Assembly: GCA_036362985.1 (NCBI GenBank)
Contig: JAYGXS010000008.1
Coordinates: 18,677,746 to 18,741,745, forward strand
Source of the DNA: Ligula intestinalis
Lineage: Eukaryota > Platyhelminthes > Cestoda > Diphyllobothriidea > Diphyllobothriidae
Direction: 5' to 3'
Length of the DNA stretch: 64,000 nucleotides
Shown: positions 12,120 through 22,885 of the stretch, one piece after another
Layout of the letters: the number at the start of each line of letters is the position of its first letter
Numbering within the stretch: the stretch's first letter is position 1
Position numbers and translations under genes: made by a program
The notes under the pieces: generated by a model
Told to the model about the DNA's origin: nothing
The model's input: only the letters and a program-made list of their open reading frames with translations
The model's database searches: none

Positions 12120-12680
12120 TAGCTATGCTAAGCTTGGGGCTTGCAGCAGGTTATTTTGCAAGCACGAAATTGGCTTCCTCAACCGGATAGCAGTTCCTTC
12201 TGCTCTCGCAAGCATGCGCTGACCCAGTAACTTAGGATAGTTTGGTGGGACCTTGTAGATCTCCCTGAAGGCTTCGTTGGGGTTCACCTGATGTCCGGAA
12301 TCCACCATGTGCGCTAGAATAGAGCTGGTGATGGTCCTGGTAGTGTTGAATTCACCTTTCCTCAGCCATTGCGGGAGGTGTTCCTTTATTCTTTTGGATA
12401 GTCGCCGACTCGTACGAGCAATATAATCTGCTCAACAGGAGCAAGTAAAGGAGTAGATGCACGTGCAGGTGGAATGTGTCGATAACCTGTCCTTACCTTC
12501 CCCATGTAAGACCGACTTCGTTGAGAATAGCATCCGAACTCTCTTTGTTGGGAAAGTTCGTGAGACAGCCTCATCAAGGCGTCTTTTCTAGAGTTCACCT
12601 GCCGCGTCTCCTCGAAAGGTCACTTTGAGAAATGGGGTTTTCTTCTTCTCAGTAGGTGTTTTAGGTTTTATTTCTTTAAA
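12120..12680 (-). pseudogene. Penelope-like element fragment: connector plus GIY-YIG endonuclease
   Basis: Read on the minus strand from about 12,680, several frames together give the 3' coding part of a Penelope-like polyprotein. A connector after the RT (EKKKTPFLKVTF, then RRLDEAVSRTF) is followed by KDRLSTHSTC, then a Cys-containing CIYSFTCSC. The GIY-YIG core is DYIARTSRRLSKRIKEHLP, and MVDSGHQVNPNEAFREIYKV lies downstream. In this family the conserved Arg of RRLSxRIxEH belongs to the nuclease active site. Frame changes and an in-frame stop before DYIAR mark it as dead. Closely similar remnants lie at 14,395-14,630 and 20,588-21,470, all on the same strand. Confidence 0.8.
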
Positions 12681-12964
12681 AGCCATAGTCTTGGTTATAA
12701 ATCTGGGTAATAAATCTCTCCTATATAAATGTAATGGCCTGATGAATATTTATTAAAAGTATAAATATGCTCGCCAATTGCTCTTAGAAAATCTTGAAGA
12801 AGATGAAAGTATGAAGTTTTTGGCATTTTTCATGCAAAAGAGTGACTGCGCACAATTGGCGGCTCAGTTAAACCACCGGCAACGCGCGTTGGAGTTGTCG
12901 GGGAGAGAGGGATACGGCACTAACGTCTGTCAACAGGAAGGATGACTAAAAGTCGCATACACAG
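12681..12964. other. No feature recognised
   Basis: Short AT-rich spacer between a Penelope fragment and a SINE. Nothing recognised. Confidence 0.4.
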
Positions 12965-13218
12965 TAGCTACTGAACGTAACGCACTCCTTCCGCTCTGGC
13001 TTTGGGCTTATTTTCGGGCCGCACCAGCGATCATACAGTGCCACGTAGTCTTAACAAATATAATTGCTGGTAAAGACAAGTTAGACTGGAATGGCCATTT
13101 CTGTGTCATCATCCGTCAACAGCCAGTCATATCGAACCCCAAGTAGTGCCCCACCCAAAGCTTGAATCAGCGACCTTTTTATCAGAAATTTGATGCTCTA
13201 ACCATTGAGTCACGTGCT
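12965..13218 (-). mobile_element. SINE family A, near-complete copy
   Basis: On the minus strand the element starts with a tRNA-like head near 13,218: A-box-like gactcaatggttagagcatc, then B-box-like gctgattcaagc. A body follows with aatggccattccagtc and a 3' part with a cggaaggag word. The order is the same as at 15,800-16,020 and 18,585-18,870. The head is too short and diverged for a functional tRNA. Confidence 0.7.
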
Positions 13219-13257
13219 AGTTGTCTTGCTGGTGTACATCGGGGGATATTGACACTC

Positions 13258-13345
13258 TCTGATTAACGTTCACCAATCGATAACGGAACTCACTCGTCCC
13301 GCTCTCTGTTTGGGCCTAATCCCTAGCGTCGCCAGCACTGCACTT
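13258..13345 (-). mobile_element. SINE family A, 3' fragment
   Basis: Matches the 3' end of family A with the words gattaacgttcaccaatcg and ggaactcactcgtcc, as at 18,600 and 63,520. It sits 40 bp from the preceding copy. Confidence 0.6.
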
Positions 13346-14394
13346 GGTAATCATACGACTAGAGGACAATTTCATGCGGAATGGGACTTGCACTTGAAAA
13401 AAAAACCAGTGAATAAATTGTTGTCCATGGTGCTTTAAGTAATCGTCCGAAAAATAAGTTGCTCCAATTGCAACTTCCAAGATCTTTAAAATAGAACAAA
13501 TCTGGGTTATGTAGGTGATGTTTTGAGTGGTCAACCAATGCCAGAAAATGCCAACTGTGATCAGAGTTTTCAGGATCAGCTAGTCATATGATCCACTGTT
13601 CGATGTTCTGTTTAAAATTTATTTTGGGACTACATCTTATATAAGTGTCTGCGTCCTTCTTTTAAATTCAAGGGGAGCTCATCAATAGGGAGATCAAACA
13701 CTTTAACGATTAAACACTTAGTTGTCGGATGTGGACTGTGTTTATGTTATAAAGGAGAAGATAATTAATTCGATGCTTCATTTGTTTTGTACGCGATAAG
13801 AATAACATCTATGCATCACATTATATTATTATCAAGAATAAAGTACATTTTAAGGCTAACTGTACAATTATTCGCTTGCTGTCTATTTACTGAAACTAAA
13901 GAACATAAAAAATCACACTTAACTGAAACGACTAAATTAATATTTGTTGAAGAAAAATTTATGCAACCATTTTAAAGTCACAAATATTTTCATTAAAAAT
14001 TGTCAAGATAGAATGATAAGCACACGTTTGCTTTCGAAGCATTTTATTGAGGCCTTAATGTGCTTATCGGTTTGTAAGTAAGTAAAATATGTGAGATGGT
14101 TGAAGTATCCTACGGTTGTCAGGGTTGAGGGCTGGAGAAACCAAAAATAGAAGTCTGTACTGCAATCAGCGTCAGGGGATACTGACCGCTGGGAAAGGTG
14201 ATTCGCTGCGAGTGGTCAAATTACAGATTTTGTTGGCATGGTAACTGGGGTGCCTTTAAAAAGTTTCTAAAATTGTACAGGACCAGTTTGGGTCAACTGA
14301 TTGGATTCGCTTTTGTCACAGCCAAAAGATTCCATCTAAGCAATTTTTAATGGTTGGAGGAAACATTATAAATCACTCGAAAAGCCTAACTGGT
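13346..14394. other. No feature recognised
   Basis: AT-rich, with short chance frames. No repeat partner was recognised. Confidence 0.4.
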
Positions 14395-14630
14395 ATCCAC
14401 GTAATAAGGTGAGTCTACCCTATGAACTAGCATGGAACTGTTAGTATTCATTATTTGGCCCTTTCCAATCCAGGCTGGAAGATGATCTCGTACACTTTTG
14501 GACAAACGCCGGCTCATGCGACCAATATACTCTGTCCTAGAGGAGCAGATAGATTAAAAATGCATGAAGAGATGGTCAGGGCTGGCCGTTTGTCCTTGCT
14601 CTCTGCTAACCCATATATAACTTAGTTACA
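14395..14630 (-). pseudogene. Penelope-like GIY-YIG endonuclease fragment
   Basis: The minus strand gives SKDKRPALTISSCIFNLSAP, then after a frame change EYIGRMSRRLSKSVRDHLP, then AWIGKGQ and SSMLVHRVDSPYYVD. These line up segment by segment with the fragments at 12,120-12,680 and 20,588-21,470. EYIG keeps the second half of the GIY-YIG signature, and the RRLSKSVRDH segment carries the conserved Arg. It is a short dead copy of the same family. Confidence 0.75.
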
Positions 14631-15799
14631 CAACAATATGCATGCAAAAACATCAAGATAATTTACCGAAAGCAAACGTATGCTGGAAGGTTGTTCTTTT
14701 GAATCTATGCAACTGTTTATTAAACAATTGCAGAGCCCTGGAAAGCAGTCATGTGATGAAATGGAGGATTGTCTGTAGACCATAGGCACAGTTTTTACAA
14801 CGCAGCAATGAACAGATTTTCAAATTAAAATATTTCAGGAAGATAACTTAAGGATGACTTAAGTGGCTGCCTAACAAGCCACAGAAATATAGGCATCCCC
14901 TACATTAGGAATATGTGGCCGTTGAAGGAAATGTGTCCGCTGAAACATGAAGTTTATTGGCCTAGCGTTACTCTTTTCCACTTGAAGACAACATCAACTA
15001 TAACCGAAAAAAGGGTGATGGCACACTGTGCACAACATTTACAGTGGATAGCGATCAGATGGCCACATACGTGATATAATTAGCAGTTTTCGTGACCATC
15101 GTTGGTGGTCACGACTGCTGCGATGATAGCTTGGCGGTCCACGTCGGAGTTGTTAATTGTCTTGATTTCCTCATCATCCGTATGGGAGGTGGCGTGATAA
15201 TTACGCGCCAATTAGGCCCGCTGTCATTGAAAGTCCCAGCCCTCCCACGTGGCTGATTCGCCTGGTAGAGTAAACTCTCGGTATGGAATATTGGAATAGC
15301 AAGTCATTGCGCTTGTTGATGGACCGTGGGCCTGAGAATCATAGCTCAAGCACCTTGCGGGTCTTCACAAATTGCAGTGGTTGTGATCGCATCAAACATA
15401 AATAAGTGGTCGAGTCCCGTTGAGTTAATTTGCAACCTGAAAGCTAGCATCTTTCCTTTCACCGTTCATTATTCACATTCGGAGTATATACTGGTTTTTC
15501 TGAGGTAGTTGCTTTGCCGCCGACTGCATCGGATCCAGTAAACGACTTCAGACTTTTCTTGTCGTGACATGGGGTTCTTTCGGCCTTATGCCCTCATTAT
15601 ATCAAAGTAAAAGTACGGTAAGAAGGTGGCTGATGGCTTCCGATACGATCTTCACGTACGCAGGAGTTCACCAAACGCTAGGACTGGTTGCATTTTGTCT
15701 CCTTCTTCTTACCAACGGATGGTGGTTGTGTGATACATTGCTGGACAAGGCAACTACCCCTGTGTCTTGACCCTTATACTAACCCTAACATGAAATCTT
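14631..15799. other. No assigned feature; partly coding-like and of unknown origin
   Basis: On the minus strand, about 15,080-15,200 gives a short open frame that looks protein-like (SHTDDEEIKTINNSDVDRQA), but I do not recognise it. It may be a fragment of an unidentified retroelement. Nothing else was recognised. Confidence 0.25.
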
Positions 15800-16020
15800 G
15801 TTGATGGACGTTCGCCAATCGCTAGTGTAACTCTTTCATCCCGCTCTGTCTTGGGGGTCATTCTCGAGCCAATCTTACAGCCACAGAGCAGCTAGTAGTC
15901 TAGGCAAAGGCAAGGGAGACCTAAATGACCATTTTTGGCTCATAAGCCTTCGTCAAAAAGTCATAACCAACCCCAGGTAGTTCACTAACCGCAGCTTGCA
16001 CGCTCGAAACAATCTGCTCT
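15800..16020 (-). mobile_element. SINE family A, copy
   Basis: Shares with the other A copies the 3' words gacgttcgccaatcg and cccgctctg, and the body word gacctaaatgaccatt. The tRNA-like head near 16,000-16,020 is eroded. Confidence 0.65.
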
Positions 16021-16024
16021 ACAT

Positions 16025-16275
16025 GATCGCAAACTTTAAATCTAATCTTAACTCTTAAACCTTCACCCTACAGTTATCATGAACCCATACCTGAACACAA
16101 TCCTTATCCTAACCATATCGCTGTCTTTAACTCCAATCTTAAACCCACGTATAACTATCGTCTTTATTTTAAATCACACTGTCCCAGAATTTCCATCCAA
16201 GCCCCACGTATTATGAGCCACTTCTAGTCCCCTGTCCACACAAGTCATCCTTACTGGAGAAAATAGTACAACTTT
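16025..16275 (-). repeat. Telomere-like degenerate module, copy 2
   Basis: Degenerate CCTTAA/CCCTAA-like units (16,030-16,180) are followed by the tail boxes ccagaatttcc, gtcccctg and cacaagtcatccttact, in the same order as at 481-735. It lies directly between a SINE A copy and a CR1-type 3' end. Confidence 0.55.
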
Positions 16276-16299
16276 CCATTTTGTGTGAGCTACGTATAA

Positions 16300-16470
16300 A
16301 GGTACAGTCTCCTTAACCTCAGAACAATTTTTTTCTGCCAACGAGTTATACGACCTTGGTTCTGTCGAGAAATCGAGACAGTTTCCGCCGACACCATTGC
16401 TAATTTTAAAAGAAGACTTGATGGCATGAAATTTGACAAAAGGCGACTATCACAGCATGATCTATTATAG
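16300..16470 (+). pseudogene. CR1-type LINE, C-terminal coding remnant
   Basis: One + frame from about 16,318 to a stop near 16,468 reads FFCQRVIRPWFCREIETVSA, followed by DTIANFKRRLDGM. This is the typical end of the ORF2 protein in CR1/L2-like LINEs, where FFxQRVIxxWNxLP and NxFKxRLD are conserved. The WN-x-LP part has decayed to WF-CRE. Everything 5' of it is missing, as expected from 5' truncation at insertion. The downstream sequence has no recognisable tail. Confidence 0.7.
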
Positions 16471-16609
16471 CCTGCCTTGTAAGCATGTTCCTAGCTCTAG
16501 TTTGTTTTCAAACTGTTTCGCATATTTCTACGGCAACTCACTCGAATGCGTGTTTTTTAACTGTTTACAATTTCATATTGACTTCCTTGCCTGCAGCCCT
16601 TCAATTATA

Positions 16610-16815
16610 CATATATGCTCAAACACTAAAATACCCCTGATCTCAACCACAACTCTGATCTTAATCTCAACCGTCAACCTCATCCTCAAACTAGCTTTAA
16701 CTCTTAAACAAATTTCCCGGGAATTTACTTCAAAACCATGTGCATATCGTGGGTTTTTTCTGTTCCCCTACCTAAAAAAGTCATTCTTACCGAAAAAAAT
16801 CCTCCGTTTTTCTGA
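16610..16815 (-). repeat. Telomere-like degenerate module, copy 3
   Basis: Degenerate CTCAACC/CCTCAAA units are followed by the tail boxes atttcccgggaattta, caaaaccatgtgcat, gttcccc and aagtcattcttacc. This is the closest match to the tail of the copy at 481-735. Confidence 0.6.
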
Positions 16816-17691
16816 GAGATAAGTAAGAAAATACAGTTTGTTTAACCAGTTTAGCAGGAACAAATGTGTCACCTTTCAAGCTGCGCAATGTTGTTTTTTA
16901 GTAAAATTATCTCATCTTATTTAGTGTGCGGTACTAGAGGTGTACGCTTTAATATGCAAATGTAAACTTTGGCATTTATTAGCATAAATAAGTGCTTGTC
17001 TATCGCAAGATCTGTTGTGGTTTACGGATGCACTTTCAGCCTTCGCTGATAACATGACTGCGAAACGCACATATTGTAAAGGATATGGGCTTTGTACAGG
17101 GCAGTACACGAACAAATAAAAAACTAAAACTGCTGGGCAAGAATGGATATTGCCCATAGACATCTCAGTTCCAACGTGTGGTACTCTCTACAAGTGAACG
17201 TACCATGTACCAGTACCATCAGTGTAAATACTGAGCTAAAAAATGAAAATCGATTGTTTGTGGGCTCTAAAGTACCTTTTTTCCTGCAAGCTAACAATAA
17301 GATATTACCAAAGACATCATTCAAAATTGGAAATACAGGCAACCCAATGTGAATGCTGCATCTACCCATGGTTCTTCATGCCTTGAGTGAAAATCTTTTA
17401 ATAGTCTAAGGCATATATCAATCAACCGTCGCGGTCCACTAAATAACAGTGACGCAGGCACGAATATATTCGAAATGAAACGGACCCGTTTACTTTACCA
17501 TCATCATCTAGCAAGCTAGTACCTCGACAGCCGAAGGTAGGATGCATTTTTCACCTACTACACAAGATGTAAGATCTCCTGAGACCTGGCCTGCAACAAA
17601 AAGGAGTGGTTGCTTGCCACTCACCGATTGGTTATAAGACTCACTCGTGCCTGTACGCTACCAGCAACCGCATACTGAGAAAGGCAAAAGA
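16816..17691. other. No feature recognised
   Basis: Short chance frames on both strands. No motifs or repeat partners were recognised. Confidence 0.4.
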
Positions 17692-17940
17692 GCTAATTGA
17701 AATATAGTTTCTCCTGAAGAACTTTGAACGAGGCAAATAGAGTAAGATTTGCAGGATATGATGATTTCATAGAATTATGTTACCTCTTATTTAACTGAAT
17801 GCAGTCAGTACCTATTTCTAAAACAAAATAAACTCTCCAATTATGTATTAAGCTAGAAGACTGAAATTGAATAATTGTTGGTCCGATATGCAAGTATGCA
17901 TTGCTAGGGGAAACGGATGGGGGAAATACCGAAGCAATGT
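17692..17940. repeat. Dispersed repeat family E, copy 1
   Basis: Aligns along its length with 45,121-45,370. Shared words in order are gctaatt, gatttcatagaatt, aactgaatgcag, gaagactgaaa and gctaggggaa. The identity is moderate. On the minus strand of the second copy the sequence looks weakly coding, so the family may be an old retroelement end. Confidence 0.5.
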
Positions 17941-18584
17941 AGTGCAAATTACATTGAAAAACTGTCAAACTCGATTAAAAGGGGGGCAAAGATCGAGGCA
18001 GCAGTTGGTTATATAACCAAGAGTTGAGGCAACAGAGGCGGACCCTTACCACGACAATGCGAGATCGATAACGTGATCCAGCGGCTTAAAGAGTTATTGT
18101 TTTTTTCCTTCTTATTGTGGTGGCCTCTACAGATCCCAGGAGACGCCATTTCATCGCCCGAAGTACAACCTTAAATGCAGTTCTTGGGTTCACGCTGCGG
18201 TCAGTGTCTTCCACCTGTTCTGTGATTAAACTTCTTAGAATCATATTTTCCGCTCTAAGCAGGCACATCTGCATATGTTCAGCCGACCGCGTTGTCAACT
18301 GCTTTTACGTGCGTCTGATGTATGTGCATCGACAAGTACTTGTAAAACCTTAACTACAATTTGATGGTGCCTAGGCAACACAGACTTAGTTCTTATACTT
18401 GAAATGTTCGTCGCAGTGCTTATGAACTACGTTTTAGAGAAGGGTGACTGAGATATCTACAAATACTACGTTCGTTCACGAACACCCTATTCTGCGGGTG
18501 TGAGACTCAATGATTGCTACACCTCATCACATCCATTCCAACAACCACCTCTGAAATCCACATATTTCGACAAGGGAAATGAGA
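17941..18584. other. No feature recognised
   Basis: No gene or repeat was recognised. Confidence 0.4.
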
Positions 18585-18870
18585 CTTATTGATGAACGTT
18601 TACCGATCGCTAGCGGAACTCACTTGTCCTGCTCCGCCATTACCTTGAGCTTCATTTATCGGGCCCTCACAGCAGCTGTAGCAGCGAGTAGTACAAACGG
18701 ATAGTAGTACCGGCAAAGATTGTAAGAGGGAGTTTAATGGCCATTCTGGCTTATTTGCGTCATCCGCCAGTTGTACGCAACCCCAAGTAATGCATTCCCC
18801 GAACATCCAACTCGCCACTTTTCAGATCAGAGTCGAATGCTCTAACTATCGAGCTACGAGCATGTTCTGT
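18585..18870 (-). mobile_element. SINE family A, best-preserved copy
   Basis: On the minus strand: a tRNA-like head with A box (tagctcgatagttagagc) and B-box region (gatctgaaaagtgg), body word ccagaatggccattaaac, and 3' end ggaactcacttgtcc with cgatcggtaaacgttcatc. It is about 285 bp long and the fullest copy in the window. A second tRNA-like remnant, with aagccacgggc, lies just beyond it at about 18,900-18,960. Confidence 0.7.
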
Positions 18871-20587
18871 TGCCGGGTTAGGACAAAGATGAGACTGAAA
18901 CCCGCTACCTGTAAGTTTGAAGGGCAAAAAAGTAACCATTAAGCCACGGGCTTGGTTCACTCCTTTGAACATAGGTTTGGCCATTCACAGACTAAAATTC
19001 AAAAGTCTGGCTAGCATCAACCGCACTTACCTGATTGATTTGAAAAGCATTTTTTTCTGCACATTCATAAAACAAACAGGATTTTAAACAAGAGAAAGCT
19101 CACAGTTGGAATATTGATTTTCATCTCAGTAAGTAGTCAAAGCTATGAGAAAAGATTCACTCAAGTAAAGGGATACTAAAAAAGGCGAGGCTAAAATAGC
19201 AGGTTTTCGTTTATTCACACTTGTCAGCCAATTAAGCCCAAGAGTATTTGGTTGTCGGACATTTTTGTGCATGATGCATCACAATTAACTCTCGAGGCCG
19301 TATTCCTGGCGGTTTTGATTTGGAATTTCATATATAACGGAGCAAATTTGTTCCATAACCAGATTGGTGAGCACTTCACTAGCACACTTCTTAGTCCCAT
19401 AATTAAACGTTAAGGTGATACACTCAGTCAGTTAAAGTTGTAGGCCTAAAGCTCAGGTGACACACAAGGGGTTCCGCATGACCGGCTGCTGATGGCAAAT
19501 AAGCCACATATGCGTATTCTGGACTCTCTTATCTTAGTATATACTGAATAATCAACCGATAGAACTCATCGCTTTGCAATCTCAAAGGCATGACCGGATG
19601 GTCAGGTCTCCTGAACGTATTGGTAAACACCTTGTCTACAGGACAGTTTGACTTTCTAACGGCAGATAACCAAATGAACACGGGATCGGACTTTGGTACG
19701 CAGACTTGGGTGTAGCTTAGGCTAGCAGATAGCAGCTAATAAGTCAGAAATGCTCGTTCAAATCTCCCCATGGTATAACCCTTCTGTCGTCAGTTTGCAA
19801 CTGCCTGTGAGGGTCCTACAAGACACACTGGGACCAGCAAATCCCTTAATCAGATTTTTTCTAACACTTTTTTCCCTATGGCAGACGTTTTGGGAAAGAC
19901 CTGAGTCGAAACAAACAAAACCCTAAGACGTACTGGCCGCTCCTCGAGCAGATGGAAACCATTGCCACAAAATGAGCAAAATGTCGGTGGAAAAAGAAGG
20001 AAAACAACAAAGGACACGCTTTCGGACGGTCTCTTTGAAAACAAGCGAATGCCTTGGAACACGTAGTGGAATACTAAAAATCGAAACCTCCCTTTACATA
20101 GTAAAGATGATGGATCTGAGCAGTGTTTGTGCTCGAAGGATCAGAGCAAATCGCAAGTTGTAGGCGAAAGACAAAAGACACTAGCATCAGGGATATATTG
20201 TGCACAGAACTCCCGATTGCTGTTCCAGATAACAGTAGACACTGCTGAAACTAGGTATACATTTCACTGCGTCCAGCCGTCTTTAAAAGAGAAAAGGTAA
20301 AATGGTGATAACAGCTGCTTTTATCTTATTGTGAAACCAGTTCAAGTTCAGCAATGATACCCATGTAAGCATTAAGGAATACAAGTTAGGCAAACGAACG
20401 TTTTTGATTAGTTCATCATCAGGCAATATAGTAATATAAGGGAGGGTAGAGTTAACGAAATTTTTAGGCAAACCAATCAGTAGTAACAAGGGGGAAGAGG
20501 GGGTAGAGATATGTAAAGGGATCAAGGGGATCAGATTCTATTCTTAAATGGGGACCAGAGAAATGGGGGTGGGGGAAGGAGTCCGAC
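18871..20587. other. No gene recognised; one tRNA-like remnant inside
   Basis: Apart from the tRNA-like segment at 19,712-19,790, nothing was recognised. Frames of 60-80 codons on both strands show no motif. Confidence 0.4.
19712..19790 (+). mobile_element. tRNA-like SINE remnant
   Basis: A-box-like gtagcttaggctagcag and B-box-like gctcgttcaaatctc are spaced as in a tRNA. The arms do not pair well enough for a tRNA gene. It most resembles the tRNA module of family B. Confidence 0.35.
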
Positions 20588-21470
20588 AATTAAATAGTGT
20601 CGGCCCGTGGTCCTCGTCTCGAGTTTTGTTGAGAGTTGTGAGGATGCAAGGTTTCGATGTCGCGTGACGGCGTCGGTGGCCTGTGGATGCTTGATGCTGC
20701 AGTCTCATCACTATTTCGCGGCGTGGAAAGAGGCATGATGGTGGGTGTTGAAATGGCCTTTGCCCACAAGAGCCTTAAAGCTGCTACAAATGCTTTCTGT
20801 GCATATAAAATTGGGTTTGTGAGGCGTATGGTGACTGCTTCTGCCGTCGCAAGTATCTGCTGACGCAGCAGCTTAGAGTGTTTAGCAGGCACTTTGTAGA
20901 CGACTCTTATCGCTTGGTTGACGTCTACCTGATGACCGCTGTCAACCAAGTGAGCCAGAATTGCGCTTGATATCGACTTTGTTTCGCCTTTGTTTAGCCA
21001 CGCAGGGTGGTGCTGTCGCATGCGTTTGGATAGACGCCTAATCGTTCGACGAATTTAACGTGATCCATAGGGGCATGTCAAGTTGTAAATACGCAGTGAA
21101 GTGGTCTGGAACGGCAGTCTGTCCTTGCCTTCAAGGCGAAGAAGTGGAGTGCTTAAGAAGAATAATCTTAACTTAGCTGCTGGATACGTACGCGCAATCG
21201 CAGCGTTCAGACTACGCTGTAGAAGTTCGCTTGCTGGACCCTTTTAAAAGGCAATGTAAGAGATAAGGTTTTCTTCTCAGCCATCGGTACTTCCGATTTT
21301 GAAGGACGTTCCTCCATAAATTTATTGATGAACTTATAGGGGAAACCATTTTTTGTAAGATGTTTTTGATGAGTACGAGTTCGTCCTCCAGTGTCTCTGG
21401 AGAATATATTCTCCTAGCTCGGTTCGTAAGGCAGCGGACTAGGCCGCGTTTCTGACTTAGTGGCACAAAA
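20588..21470 (-). pseudogene. Penelope-like element fragment: RT tail, connector and GIY-YIG endonuclease
   Basis: From about 21,466 downwards the minus strand gives VPLSQKRGLVRCLTNRARRI, then the SPETLEDELVLIKNIL segment typical of the region after the RT palm. PMAEKKTLSLTLPFKRVQQA follows after a frame change, then DRLPFQTTSLRIYNLTCP, and then IRRTIRRLSKRMRQHHPAWL where YIGRT is expected. The tail includes ILAHLVDSGHQVD and YKVPAKHSKLLRQ. A 143-codon open frame (20,590-21,021) covers the endonuclease end. The Tyr of YIG has been lost through a stop before IRRT. With several frame changes, this is a dead copy of the family seen at 12.1 and 14.4 kb, but it reaches further 5'. Confidence 0.8.
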
Positions 21471-21834
21471 CTGTAGAAATAAGTGTGCTGCCCTGCCCAG
21501 ATTTGCTTACGGATTACACTTCTACTTATTGATCCATCTGACCTTCTACTAGTTCAAGTTGTCTACCATTGGTGTGCTGCACAATGCGAGGGAGGTGTCG
21601 AATACAGAAGCCGATGCTGAGTCAGCCGAGAGGTGGTGTGTTCAAATGGTCCTTAGGCAACTGGGACTATCTATGTGGACACTCGCTTGTGTGGGAGGGG
21701 AAGTCAGTAAAGGTCATCGAATTTGAAAGCGCCTCCTGCGATGCCAAATGACATCAAGGCAGTGGGCCTCAAACAAAGAAGTTAGCAGCAATGTGGCCTG
21801 TCTGTCACGAACACCACAATATTATTAAGTTGGT
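21471..21834. other. No feature recognised
   Basis: A 60-codon chance frame only. Nothing recognised. Confidence 0.4.
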
Positions 21835-22110
21835 TTGGCAGATTTGCTTAATTTGAGTTAACCCAAGTGTGAAAAACTCTAAGCGTTTGGCGGGATTTGA
21901 ACCCGCGCATGCTCTACCGCTAAGCTACAAATGCCCGCTTGACGCCATGAGTTTAATTACACTTGGATCGATATTACCCGCTGAACTTTTCGCTCATATG
22001 GAATCCACCAATACGGGAGCAAGTTGACTGCCCAAGCAGGATTTCCTAAGCAATCATCTAGAATCCACCAGAATGACAACTAGGCTGAATAAATTATTAA
22101 GTTAGTTTTG
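21835..22110 (-). mobile_element. SINE family B, copy with the clearest tRNA-like module
   Basis: On the minus strand, from 22,110: body words ttctggtggattctagatg, aaatcctgcttgggcagtc and gtgtaattaaac. The tRNA-like module follows at about 21,945-21,890, with A box gtagcttagcggtagagc, B box gggttcaaatccc, and closing arm bases. After a run of T comes the tail cacacttgggttaactc. The anticodon region is missing, so it is not a tRNA gene. It forms an inverted pair with the copy at 22,600-22,885. Confidence 0.75.
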
Positions 22111-22224
22111 CAGTGGATAAGCCACTGTGTTACAATAGCAGAACTGTTTGCAACGAAAGTGACTTTCATGTATGCGGCTGGCTGACTAATGGATGAAAGG
22201 GCCGTGTAGACGCACTATTTGCAT

Positions 22225-22315
22225 GGAAGCGAAGGGATTTGATCCACTTTCTAGCAGACAAAGTGCGGAAACCGTTCGCCTAACCTTTTATCGCCCATCT
22301 GGTGGCCACAAACAC
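22225..22315 (-). mobile_element. tRNA-like remnant
   Basis: The minus strand shows gttaggcgaacggtttccg and gtggatcaaatccc in tRNA-like order. It is degenerate, and the family is uncertain. Confidence 0.3.
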
Positions 22316-22599
22316 CGTGTTCCCTGATGCCGTTAAAGGACCCAACAGTGCATTTTTGGTAGTGTTGATCTAAGTATTTAGTGCATTGACAACACTCCAT
22401 GCAGCGTTCGCATCCATACACGAAAATGTCCTCGTTTTTACGTCAAAAACTAAATTTATTAAAATGATTCTAATTAGCGGTGAAGTTTATTTATCCAATC
22501 AAGAGAACTCAAGTTTGGTGCTTTTCCCTATAAGAGGAAATGCAAGCCCCAGAAAGTAATTGAGAAGAAGCAGATATGTACGCTTGGACAGCCAAAAAC

Positions 22600-22885
22600 T
22601 TCCTAATTAGAGGATTGCCTAGTAGTGATTCTGGTGGATTCAAGAGTTTTGTTTAGGAAATCCTGCTTGGGCAGTCAGCTTACTGCAACCATATTATTGG
22701 GTTCTATACGTGCAATAGATTGGGCGGGTAAGTAAACCCTAGTGTGATTAAATTCACAGCTCACGGTGACCTCGCTGCTTAATAGTAGCTTGGTGCCTGC
22801 GCAAAAGCGTTCCCTACTGTCTAGGTTCGACTCCCACCAAGGCTGTATTTTTTTTAAAAATTGGACCAATTAAATTATGAAAATC
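22600..22885 (+). mobile_element. SINE family B, plus-strand copy
   Basis: Body words are ttctggtggattcaagag, aaatcctgcttgggcagtc and gtgtgattaaattcac. The tRNA-like module has a decayed A box and a clear B box (ggttcgactccc). The tail is a run of T, then attggaccaattaaat. The order is the same as in the copy at 5,375-5,640. Confidence 0.7.

Noticed and set aside
21885..21950. A possible tRNA gene on the minus strand
   Set aside because: A and B boxes are good, but the anticodon arm is missing and the segment sits in a dispersed repeat, so it is a SINE module.
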